A stretch of DNA of 64,000 bases from Pterois miles (taxonomy: Eukaryota > Chordata > Actinopteri > Perciformes > Scorpaenidae), in assembly GCA_947000775.1 (NCBI GenBank), contig CAMQGK010000299.1, forward strand, positions 14,508,001-14,572,000, in the 5' to 3' direction. The notes under the pieces are model-generated. The model saw only the letters and a program-made list of their open reading frames with translations, searched no databases and had not been told where the DNA came from. The position numbers were made by a program, and so were the translations under genes. Shown in pieces: positions 45,628 through 56,122 of the stretch. Every line of letters starts with the position of its first letter. Position 1 is the first letter of the stretch.

Positions 45628-45775
45628 AGGTTGTAGTTTTGTTGCCTTAACCTTAAGAAGTTATATTTTATTGCCTAAACCCAACTGTTTTGTTGCCTAA
45701 ATCTAAAGAAGTTGTAGTTTTATTGTCTAGACCTAAATAAGTTGTAGTTTTGTTGCCTAAACCTAAAGAAGCCTT
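45628..45775 (+). repeat. Degenerate 24-30-bp tandem repeat (family F unit)
   Basis: Five diverged units of the type 'gttgtagttttgttgcctaa' plus 'acctaaagaa'. Units lose or gain a few bases, mostly in the 'ttgtag' part. Single units of the same kind occur in family F copies at 6.77, 6.91, 38.03 and (inverted) 55.2 kb. Confidence 0.85.
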
Positions 45776-48700
45776 TTTGTTTGTGTTAAAAATGTAATGT
45801 TTCATTCAGTTTTACAACATGTTAGAATGTGTAGATCTTAAGGATGCTTTCACATCAGGGACCAGACCTGAATCAGAGTACACTTGACCCCAAAGTCCGT
45901 TCCATACTCAGGCGTGGCTCGTCGATCCATACTCCAGACCACCTTTTCAAGTGGCCTCGAGTCCATGTTTACTCAGATACAGTGCAGTGCACTGCTTTTT
46001 AACTTGAGTATCGTTATGAGTCAAGGAGTTTTTCAACGCTGCCAATCTCCTCCGAAATCTGTATATGTGTGTTGCACACGCTAAGCTGCATGGATGTGGG
46101 TGATAAAGCAGGAAGGCAGGCGAGAGATTCCTTAAAATATAAACAGTAGGCATTGGGGTCGGACGATGTTTATTTTATTCAGCTAGTTTAATGGTCTGCC
46201 ACCGAAGAACGAGAGCTGCTCAGCTGCTCAGCAGACAGTCAGTGGGGGAAACAACATGTGGAGTCGGTATATTTTTTTCCATCAAACTTGGCGAAATAAG
46301 AGTTTATTTAGATCAAACCAGATTTGATGATCATTGGAAAAACTAATGATGACGGCTTTGGTGAGCGTTATTTAGTTTCTGAATTAAGTGTTTAACAATG
46401 CTGCACTATTGGAGAAGCTGATGTCAACATAAACAAATACATGTGGGTGACGGTATGAATGAATCGTGCCTAATATGAAAATGCCCAACACTTTTACAGC
46501 GTAGTAGGCCCCTACTGACCCACAGCTGTGGTGCTTATAACCCCTATTTCATGGCCTGATAACAGTCGAATTGGATGCGCTGTCTGTCTTCTTGTCTTCT
46601 TTTTCCTGTCCTTCCCCGCTTGCCCTGCGATTCATCCCTGGCTAACTCAGGAGACAGGTTCATTATCGAGATCGTTGAAGGATCTCAGTGCTCCCGACGT
46701 CGTGCTAAAGGTCTCGTTACCGCTCCTTGGGAGTAGCTGAGCTGAGGGGAGTTTTTTTCGGCAAAAGACATCATTATGTCGAAGTGAGCATGCTGTCAAG
46801 GTGGCAGAGAGAGCAGGAAAGAGCAGGGTAAAGGTGACGGCGATGTAGAGACGGGGGGATATTTGTTCTGTGATTAGCCAAACTCCTTCAGTGTAGTCTT
46901 GAGTTAATTAGCGGAGCTTTTATCGAGCCTTGTTCATCCTCACAGATGATCAGACAGCAGCTCTAATGTTACCGCTCTGTGACGTAATCTGGAGCTCTAA
47001 TATATCAGATTTGTTAGAAATGGTTGCACCCTTCCTACATCAAATACGTACATTGTAGATTAAAGCCTTCAGGGACAATGGTGCCTGTTTAGTTGAGCTT
47101 TTATCTCATAGAAACATTTGATCTCTTGCCATATATACGTATGGTTGAGTGGATCTAAAATGGGAGTGGAAGAAACAGAGACATCATTAATGAAAGGTAT
47201 CTCTCTTTCTTTCTTTTCTCTCCATCTTTTTTTTTTTTTTTCCCCGGCTGCCATATTAGCAACTGTGCCGATTGTGTCTTTTCGGACTTAAACATCACAG
47301 CCACGCCAAATCTCTTGGAAGCACGAGGCGAGGGGGGAAGAATTCGGCTTAGCGGAGAGACGGCGTGGATATCGAGGCCCCTGCAGAATGCCCTCCTCCC
47401 TGTCTCCGTTCGTCTCTCTCTCCCTCTTTCTAACTTTTCTTTCTGTGCCGTAGCAGATTTACTGTAATCTGGCAGATCAAAGGAGAGCATCGCAATCCTA
47501 TTCCCCTAATCCAGTTTGATGGTGACTTTTGCACATGTAATAACGCTGGCAAAAAGAGAGATCGCTTTTAAGCCAAGCTTTTCTTTTTCTCTCCAGCTCT
47601 GTTGTCACAGTAATAATCATATTTATAAAAACAGAGTCAAAGCCAGAGCTATTTTAGTCTCTGATTACATTAATAATCATGTCAGAATTGTTATTTTTCA
47701 CAGTAACACATGCAGGGATGTTGGTGATGATATCTGCTCTGCCTTTTCCTCCGATTTAATGTCTTAAACTAGATCTTTATTACCATCGCATTATTTATTA
47801 TTATTTTTTTGAGTAATTTCTGACCACCAATGTGTTTTTCCCCCAAGATGTTTATCTTGTCTCTTTATTGCCAGCCAGTGAATGGATTCACCGCACATTA
47901 GCTTCAAAACATCTGGTTGTTCTTAGACTGAACAAGACATTTCCAAACTGGGGTCCAGTGACCCCCTAAGGGTTCAATCAGGTCCTTTCCTATAGTATCC
48001 GACAGTCATATTTTAACAACCATATGAGATGTAACTCATTTGAATTGGATAAATGGGAAACAATTAGTACTGACATCCCTTCGAGGCATTTTCTAGCTCC
48101 TCTCCCTGATGAAATCCCTTTGAAGGGGCAGATGGCAGGAAAGCCACACAAAGGTGAAAAGCAGATAGGAAAATATTACCTAGATGAGGCTCTCTATCCC
48201 TCTCAGTTCTTCTAAATCGATGATGCTTAAACTTGTCATCTTTCCTGCTTGCTTGGCTGCATCATTAACCTGTATTTCCCTCCTCTTTTTGGCATCACAC
48301 CACTTCTTGCCTTCAGCATGTTTATTTTTGTATCTAGAGACGCTTTTAATGCAGCACTACTTTGGTTTGTGGTTTTGCTCTAATTTATTATCTCCATTCA
48401 ACTTCCTCGAACCTTGAGCTTCTCCCTGACGGTGCATTTGCATATCCATTCTTCTTTCTCCAAGTCTTTCTGTCTATAGATTCTCCAAATCCATCATTTC
48501 GTGTTGAATTTTTGATTTGAACGCACCGCTTCGGTTATGGAGTCTTGATTCGTAAAGATCGACAGATCATTGGTTTTACGCTGTCGTCTTTGAGCTGCAG
48601 GCTACCGGTACGTTTTTTCTTTGGACGCACCTAAGTAGGCAGGGTCGAGAGAAAATAAAGTAATAATAAAATATAAGTGCTGATCCAGCTTTTGACTTCA

Positions 48701-48779
48701 AAGGTCAAAATCAAAAGCTCTTTGTGATCAATTTTCGATTTAAGATCAAAATTGTGACACATCTACAGTAATATCCCAT
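45776..48779. other. Three kilobases without recognised repeats
   Basis: The longest stretch in the window where I see no recurrent family. It includes A/T-rich homeodomain-like words ('cagtaataatcatatttata' near 47609 and 'acattaataatcatgtcaga' near 47666) and a T run near 47228-47241. No exon is supportable. It is a reasonable place to look for conserved non-coding DNA, but I cannot test conservation. Confidence 0.4.
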
Positions 48780-49329
48780 TAGGGATACACCAATCCAACG
48801 TCCTCAGTCCTGATAGCGATACCTGGGCTTTGGGTATCGGCCGATAAAGAGCGCTGAACCAGTACCAGTGTTTAATTAATACGGTGTATATCTCACTGTG
48901 TGGAAGTGACTGGGATCGTTCTTTTATGTGTCAGGCCTGACTCAAACATTGCTTTCCTAACTATGTAAAACAAAATGTAACAAATAATAAATGGATATAG
49001 ATTTACTGTATTGTTATTTATTAGAATAATAAATCGCACATCAACAACAAAAAATCTTTAGGCATTACAAGTGTAAACCTTTTCAATGCTGCAGCACATT
49101 GGTCAAAACTTAAACAGGAATTTAACGTATATAGTAGGGGTGAACAATTTTGAAAAAATATCTTAATTGCGATTATTTTTGGTTGATACTGAAATTGTGA
49201 TACGATTCATGGGGATCTGTACAAAACAAAGAAGTTTTCTTAATTCTGTAGGATATGATGTGGAGGCCAGAACTTCTCTGCAGCACCACAACATTTGATT
49301 TAAAATGCTATTTTGACAAGATTTCACCT

Positions 49330-49874
49330 TTAAAGGAACAGTGTGTAACATTTCGGGGGATCTGTTGGCAGAAATGGAATAAGATAAGATAAGATATTCC
49401 TTTATTAGTCCCACAGTTGAGAAATTTACAGAATATAATATTCATAACTGTGTTTTCATTTGTACATAATCACCTGAAAATAAGAATCATGTTTACGTTA
49501 GCTTACAATGAGCTGTTCATATCTACATAGGGAGCGGATCTGCAGTGTTGCTCCTCCATATTTCTGCAGTAGCCCAGAATGGACAAAGCAAACACTGTCG
49601 CATTTTTACGTTACCCGAAGGCCACCGTAGGTCTCCGACACACATGCAAAACTGCCGTAACGTAAGCCGCAGAGTGTAAAACCGTGGTACCGCCGTCTGA
49701 CTTCCGTTGCTCCTAAAGTGGTGTTATTATGGAAAGGATGACCTCTAGCAGTTTAGCACTCATTGGCTCATGTTGCTGCAGTCTTGGAAAGGGAAGAGTG
49801 AGCGGAGGGGTACTCGGTTGCAATCTGCAACCACACCGCTCGATGCCACAAAATCCTACATACTGTACCTTTAA
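49330..49874 (+). mobile_element. TTAA-ended element inserted in family Q
   Basis: 'ttaaaggaacagtgtgtaac' at the left and 'tacatactgtacctttaa' at the right form inverted termini bounded by TTAA. Precise removal, keeping one TTAA, rejoins 'gacaagatttcacc' to 'caaatcttgcctctcctg'. Interior landmarks are 'catagggagcggatctgcag', 'gtagcccagaatggacaaag' and 'gaaggccaccgtaggtctcc'. It is a piggyBac-type non-autonomous element by its TTAA duplication. No transposase. Confidence 0.85.
49382..49430 (-). mobile_element. 49-bp LINE stub inserted in the TTAA element
   Basis: 'agataagataagatattcct' to 'agttgagaaatttaca', flanked on both sides by 'gaata' (49377-49381 and 49431-49435), a 5-bp target duplication. 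It shares its sequence with the stub at 15.78 kb. Read on the minus strand it is an extremely 5'-truncated LINE 3' end with a TCTTA-type tail. Confidence 0.75.
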
Positions 49875-50044
49875 CAAATCTTGCCTCTCCTGTGATTTTG
49901 GAAATTGCAGTAAGCCATATTACAATTTCAATGGAGTTTCTATTAATTTTGCAGTTTTAGCATATAGTATATCAACACAGAATTGAATTGAATAGATCAG
50001 CCCCTTATTTTGTACAGAATTGATCTGATATCGGTATCAGTGCC

Positions 50045-51400
50045 TCCCCTCTGTACCTAAACCAGGCTGTTTCAGCTCTCTGTGACAAACAAATCTACAC
50101 ATCTTCAAATCTGTATCCTTCTCATCTGTTTCTCATGCGCTCAAACCGTGATTGTTTACATTCACCACTACAACTGGGGCGTATCTCACACACCATGCTG
50201 ATGTCCTACCAGCCGAACGGGTTAAAGCTCATACAGCACATATTTGTTTCTTCTCAAATTTGCATGCAGTTGCAGAAAACTTCAAGGGTATAATTTGTTC
50301 ATTGTGCCTTCTCATCTCAGTGGATAATTTTGCAGAGTAATCACTGTCTCTTTGAACGAAAAAAAAAAACAACACATTCCTGATTTTCTCACAGAAATGA
50401 AAAGCAGCCCGGTTGCACATGCTGGATTAATGTGGAAAACTGTGGTCGCCCTGCTTCAGATTCAAAGTATTTCTTCTCTTTGCTTTTCATTCAGTGAAAA
50501 CTTTGATGGATCCATTAGTGAAATGCATACTGCTGGAATAATACACATCCCGTAATATACTCAGCCTTTAATCCTTTGTCATGAGAAGTGGTTGCTGACT
50601 GAAGCTTGGGGGCAGCTTGCTCTGTTTCTGCTTTAATGCAGAAACCTGTGGAGTTGATAGCCCCTAGTGGGGGCTCCGGTTATAACGCCCTCATAAACTT
50701 GACTCAGCCCCCTTCTTTTACTGTGGTAATAGTACCTTTTTTAAATGAAACATAGGCTTCATAAACAGGGGTGGAAATTAGCACCAGCCTCCATACAAAT
50801 GCTGGTAAAATATGCAAGTGGGTGCTACATACTTGCCAACTGTAAGACCTCAAAAACAGGAAGGATTTCAAAACCAAAGTGGGGGATCTCCTCCCTTTCA
50901 GAGACTTTGTTTTCTGCAGTCTGATGACTTTTAAAGTACATAAATAACTAAATATTAAATGCATTGCAACATAATTTTTTTTATACTAGACCTACTGTTG
51001 ACTCTACTTTTAATTCCCAGGAAAGAAAATTGAACAGTTCTGGCCTGATGTGAACTTGTGTGAATCTCTTGGGTAATCCAGGCTAATATTCATCAGTTTT
51101 TATTCATTCAATCATTTTCCCCTGCTTGAGTATTTCTTTCTCCTTGTGCTCTCAATTTCTCTCTCCTTCTCTCTCTCACTGAATGTCCTTTAAGACACAA
51201 TGCAACAACAGTGCCACTGCACTTTGAAACCTTTTATTTCCAATGGCTTGCACTGTGCCACGACAGCTTTGCCATGATGTGTGGCCAGCGTAGGTCAAAC
51301 TGTGTCAAGCAGCTCTCCTCTGCTGGGAAAAGAAATCTGTTGTAGCTTTATTGCCGTCAGGGTGGAAACAGTCGGGCTTATGTCTTATAGGTGTTGTACT
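50045..51400. other. Mostly single-copy DNA
   Basis: A short A run at about 50362. 50.76-50.88 kb ('gggtggaaattagcaccagc', 'catacttgccaactgtaaga') resembles a teleost repeat I recall, weakly echoed in inverse orientation at 51.60-51.78 kb. No gene. Confidence 0.4.
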
Positions 51401-51555
51401 GTAGTGATGTTACGTGCTGTGCCGAGGCTTCGAAGCATGTGTCTAGTAATCCAGGTGGCTTCATGTGCACATGAAGCCCAGTTGAGGCCTTGTGAGATGA
51501 ATCAATTTGCTGAGGAGCTTCAGTGCATCATGAAGCTTCATCTCGCCATCACTAC
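51401..51555. mobile_element. 155-bp terminal-inverted-repeat element
   Basis: Left 'gtagtgatgttacg', right 'cgccatcactac'; further 'gaggcttcgaagca' against 'catcatgaagcttcatc'. The sequence 'tgtac' lies one base outside each end. The interior has a perfect 22-bp palindrome at 51457-51478. It is too short to code; the 140-codon open frame that spans it is spurious. Confidence 0.7.
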
Positions 51556-51793
51556 TGTACAGTGCCAGAAACAGGTTGAGCTCATGAAGACGAAAAACTG
51601 CCATAAATCAGGAGAAATGTTGAATTTTGACCCTGGGAGGAAATCGGGAGAGGGCAATGAAAAATGTGTCTCCCAGGAAAATTGGGAGGGTTTGCAAGTA
51701 TAGGCTGCTAGATTTGCTTTTCCCACCAAAAACAAAACAACGGTAATTTAATGAGTGGCTGGTAGATTTTGGAATCCACAATGGACTAAAGAG

Positions 51794-52429
51794 TTAAAGC
51801 TTCAGTAAGTTTTTGGCACCAAGTTTTTGGTTTCATTGGGCAAAAATTCCATAATAACCTTTCAGCATATTGTAATTCAACTGTTCTGAGAGAAAACGAG
51901 ACTTCTGCTCCTCCTCATGGCTCTGTTTTCAGGCTTTAAAAAAGTTAGCCTGTGACGGGAGACTTTGACCAGTCACAGGTCATTTCAGAGAGAGGGAGCA
52001 TTCCTATTGACTGTGCTCCGGCTGGTGGGCGGTGCTTGGTATTTCCTTAACAGATCTCAAGATGGCTGCCGGGTCACAAACTCTCTCATTTTACAGCTAA
52101 ACAGTAACTACAAGATGTTTCTGAAAACATTCAAGGAGTAGTAACAGAATATTGATTCATATTTGATCAGCGCTGTCTAGTTTGACCATTTGATTGGAGT
52201 TCGCGAATAATTGACAGCTGCTCAGAGATGATAGGCTCCAGCTCGGCTCTGATTGGTTGTTTTCATCTGGTCTGTGAATTAGGACCATTAGGAGCACCAG
52301 AGGACACGGAGGAACATGATTATTTTCAGATTACTTGTCTCATGCACTACTGTCAGGATACCGTGACCACTTTATGAAAATAACTTTTTTTAATCATATT
52401 TGCTCCATTTCTACCCACTTCTGCTTTAA
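51794..52429 (-). mobile_element. TTAA-bounded teleost repeat (family V)
   Basis: Begins 'ttaaagcttcagtaag' and ends 'cacttctgctttaa', both with TTAA. Interior landmarks are 'cctttcagcatattgtaatt', 'catggctctgttttcaggct', 'gctggtgggcggtgcttggt', 'aagatggctgccgggtcaca' and 'ctcggctctgattggttgtt'. I recall this as a common teleost repeat; orientation is by that memory. About 636 bp, non-coding. Confidence 0.7.
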
Positions 52430-54611
52430 TTTCCAACCCTGTTCAAAAAGGGAAAATATTCCAGTGCAGGATATAAAAATATGAGAGACATAATGACTAT
52501 TTCACTGTCTCCAATCAAAACATCTACACTCACAGAACCAGACAAATCTAAACTTCCAGACCGGTTTAGTTCATGTCACGTTAAAGCTAAGTGGAAAGGT
52601 TTTAAATGAAAGGTTTTAAATAGAAGTCACTTTGTTGTAGAGTTCACAAAAATCTCTCCAAACACACTTTGTGTTCCTTTCTTCCACTGCCAAGTGTTTC
52701 ATTTATAAAGAATTTTGTTTTTATAAATGCCATTCATCCTTAAATTGTACGTCCACTTGGTACTGTTTAATAAAATACAGTATACAGTATCGTTGCATGC
52801 AAAGTTAGAAATGGGATCTGTGCGCAGGCTGAACCGACTCAAGCCAGAGCAACATGATGTGTTACCAATAAAACAGTTTTCCGTCGTCTGTTAGAAAGTC
52901 AGTCGTTCAGGTTCATTATCGGTTTTCTTTTAGGCCACTCTGAGTACCAGAGCTCTGTGAAACCGTGTGTTTACTGAGAAATCGGCTTCATTGTTTCTGT
53001 TTTGTTTTGACGTCATTTCACAGTTTATGTAGCATTTCACCCTCGGTTTATTTTCTCTGCTGCGATGTTGAGATTGTGCTTTCTCTCTCTACGGCTGCCA
53101 AGTGGAAAGCAGATTTGATGGCTCTTGAGCGGCCGCCAGCACTTCTCGGAGCTGGAGAGATGGATGGAGGTGGATGTAGGAGATGGATGGTTTGATGGTT
53201 TGGTGAGATGGACGTGGGCGAGGGATGATCGCCGGTAAAATTAGGGCGTGCTCCTCCATGTATGTGGCGGCAGGGGTGGAGGCACGGACGTGTGGGTGCT
53301 CATGCATGTGGGTGTAAGTGTGTCTGTGTGTATTGCAGAGGTCCTGTCAGTGAGCAGCAATGATTAATGGGCTTCTGCCACATGAAGGAGCCACAGACTG
53401 AACCCCACAGCCTTAACTGGAGCATAGCATACCTCACTTCTTCCTCCTTCTTTCCTCCTCCTCCTCCTCTTCGTGTTCCTCCTCCTTGCCATGGGCTTGT
53501 TTTCACACCTGCTTGCAGCTCTCAAAGCTAAGGAAGTGAGTTTTTTTGTTCTTCCTGCAAGCTGTGCATGTGCAGCGTGGTAAAAGTGGGCGGCACCGCG
53601 GAGAATTGTCTGTTAATGGGAGCGAAAGAAAAGGAAGTTTGGATGTGCAACGGAGCAAAGTGTTGATGTTTGACACGACAAATAAAAATGTGAGCTAATC
53701 GATGATTGATGAGCTCTTGTATTCCCAAAACACAGACTGTCACTGTGTCACTATTGCATGTTTTGGGTGGAGGGTACGGGCTGTTTTAAGGGTTTTAATG
53801 TGGCGTTCCTCTCCGGACTAGACGAGCTCCAGGTGTCCCACAGTTGGAAGGCCGTTGGGGTCGGTGTTTTGGATGACTGCGGATGTACCGCTGCTGCACG
53901 GCCATTTGGTTTCAGTCCTTCTTGCTGGTCAGCGGTGGTGTGCGGCAGGTGCCGCATATGCCAGAGGAGGGAACGCTGACGACGGGTGGCCTGAGTCACT
54001 TTTGGGCAGACGCGTTGGCACTGTAAATGTCTGGATGTGTGTGTGCTCAGCAGACATGTGATTGATGAACATTCGTTTGGACACAGACAGGCATGGCAGA
54101 GTGTGACAGATTAACACTGTAGACTCCTTTCTCTCAGTATTATGTGCACACACACAATGTGGGAAGTCATGCCAGAGGGACACCTGTTTTCTGTTTCACC
54201 AGAGCTGCTCTGATGATGTGTCAGCCGTTGGTATTAATTCATGTACAGTCTAATCAGGAAGCAGTGAGACAGCAGGTCACGTTCACCTCGGGCTCGGGCC
54301 GGATGAGAGCCAACAGACTGAACCGTCAGATGGACCCTGTGAACTAGGATTCATTAGCCAGATGTTAACCAAGGTGGAGCAAAATCACAGTGGGTCTCTT
54401 TCCCTTTCCTTATTTACTTACTCAGGGCTGTACTCAGATTTGAGTTATGAATTTATTCCAAAAATCAGCTTCCAGAAATGAACTGAGGTACACACAGTTG
54501 AGGTTTCTCCATATATTATATATTCTCAATATCTGTTTCAAGTCCTGTGCCTTAACAGCAATTTTAATGCCTTAAATCTAAGTCTACAGGCAATATACTA
54601 TGTAAAAATAC
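52430..54611. other. Single-copy DNA, no gene seen
   Basis: Short CT-rich run (TCC)n near 53441-53485. 53.1-54.1 kb is GC-richer and open in several frames on both strands; no domain is recognisable. Confidence 0.45.
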
Positions 54612-54832
54612 AGGGATGTCTGATCATAGTCTATGAGTTGACTAATTGTTCATTTTGATCGTAGTCGACTAAGATTTCTTTTGTCGATAAGTCTTTTTTT
54701 TTTCATGCTTAATGACTTATTTCTAAGAAACTTATGAGCTGCTTCTGTGTGCCAGTCGTCGAAGAATTTCTTTGGTTTTCTTATTTTTTTCTTATTTTTT
54801 TGGTCTTCTAATTTCTTAGGACAACACTCCAA
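54612..54832 (+). mobile_element. Family K fragment
   Basis: Begins 'cagggatgtctgatcatagt' and has 'gtagtcgactaagatttctt', 'tcatgcttaatgacttattt' and 'ctaagaaacttatgagct', inverse to the 35.7 kb copy's 'aataagtcattcagcatg'. Ends 'aggacaacactcc'. Confidence 0.65.
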
Positions 54833-55140
54833 AAAATCCAAATAATTAACGTGTTTTTTCCCAGTTAAACATCATTTTGTTCAAAGTGTAGCCGCCCCAT
54901 CATTTTCTTTCTGCTTTTCCTCTGTGATCTCTGACATTTTGGGAGGGGATTGCTTACATCTCAGCACTGCACACCTCTCAGTTTCTTACAGTACTGCATG
55001 TTTCAAGTTATTGGTATCATTATTATTATTTTGCACAAAATGAAATTCCTCAGAAAATCCACTTTAGAAATGACAGAGCATAAGAGATCCAAGTTAAGGT
55101 CATAGAAGGGATCGACTATTCATGAACATGAATCTTAAAG

Positions 55141-55436
55141 CATTATGTTTCTACAATACACTGTCATCCCAACTCATCACATACTGATGCTTTGTCATGA
55201 CCCTAGGTAACAAACCACTTAGTTAGGTTTAGGAAACAACAATGTGGTTGGGCTTAAACTTGCTACATTTGTAAAGTGAAAATGAAACTGAAAGTCGTGA
55301 ACACTCACGCCGCACTTTCTCTGGCCATTAATATTGACGCGGATGGGTTTACATTGTAGTTAATAGAAGGTCTGGTATCACACGCCGGCAGCCTCACTAT
55401 TTGATGCCCTGGGAATGAGAACGGGTTGTTTTATTT
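55141..55436 (-). repeat. Teleost repeat fragment related to family F
   Basis: 'tgtcatcccaactcatcaca', 'gttaggtttaggaaacaaca' and 'gggaatgagaacgggttgtt' are landmarks I recall from a teleost repeat. It carries the inverted 'ggtttaggcaac'-type unit of family F. The exact relation is uncertain. Confidence 0.5.
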
Positions 55437-55470
55437 TGAATTTTTGTCATCTTTACTTTATCCCGATTTT

Positions 55471-56122
55471 CAGAGCTGTCAAAGTTAAGGCGTTAATAAC
55501 ATGGTAACGCAAGTTTGTTTCAACTGCACCAATTTCTTTAACGCATTTTTAGGTTGTATTGCGCTCAGTTTTAAAGCTAGATAGACCAACGATGTCATAG
55601 TAGCTTGTCACAAAGGACAAATAACGCTCCAAACTAGCGCTAAATTTTGGTGAGAGAAAAATGTCATGGTGATATTCAAAGGGGTCCCTTGACCTCTGAC
55701 CTCCAGATGTGTGAATGTAAATGGATTCTCTGGGTACCCACGAGTCTCCTCTTTACAGACATGCCCACTTTATGATAATCACATGCAGTTTGGATCAAGT
55801 CATAGTCAAGTCAGCACACTGAGACAGTGACAGCTGTTGTTACCTGCTGGGCTGCAGTTTATGTTATGATTTGAACATATATTTTTTTATGCTAAATGCA
55901 GTACCTGTGAGGGTTTCTGTACAATATTTGTCACTCTTTTGTGTTGTTAATTGATTTCCAATAATAAATATATACATATATTTCCATAAAGCAGCATGTT
56001 TGCCCACTCCCATGTTGATGAGAGGATTAAATATTTGACAAATTTCCATGTAAGGTACATTTTAAACAGATTAAACATGTGCTAAATTCATGATTAAATA
56101 TTTTCATCGATTAACCGCCCTA
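55471..56122 (+). mobile_element. Family B element, full-length
   Basis: Left end 'cagagctgtcaaagttaagg', right end 'tcgattaaccgcccta'. Contains all landmarks in order: 'ttaaagctaga', 'catagtagcttgtcac', 'aactagcgctaaattttgg', the core, 'gtcaagtcagcacactgag', 'agtacctgtgagggtttctg', 'cccactcccatgttgatgag', 'gattaaatattttcatcg'. About 650 bp; it can serve as the reference copy. Confidence 0.9.
55690..55702 (-). promoter_or_regulatory. Perfect DR1 site in the B core
   Basis: Minus strand AGGTCA-G-AGGTCA. Confidence 0.55.

Larger units (their letters stand above)
49136..49960 (+). mobile_element. Family Q hAT-like element inserted in family N
   Basis: Starts 'aggggtgaacaattttgaaa' with 'aattgcgattatttttggtt' and 'gtgatacgattcat', and resumes after its own insertion with 'caaatcttgcctctcctgtg'. 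The flanks 'tatatagt' (49128-49135) and 'catatagt' (49961-49968) match at 7 of 8 positions, consistent with an aged 8-bp hAT-type target duplication. The right terminus looks eroded. Confidence 0.65.
48780..50044 (+). mobile_element. Family N element, host of a four-level nest
   Basis: Left end 'tagggatacaccaatccaac', body 'gatacctgggctttgggtat', 'ctgtgtggaagtgactggga', 'caaaacttaaacaggaat', then an 830-bp insertion. N then resumes at 'atcaacacagaattgaattg' and ends 'gaattgatctgatatcggta'. Matches the inverted copy at 34.6-35.7 kb, whose sequence passes through this point without the insertion. Confidence 0.75.

Noticed and set aside
51281..51703. 140-codon open frame on the plus strand
   Set aside because: It spans a 155-bp palindromic mobile element and flanking sequence. 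The frame has no conserved motif.
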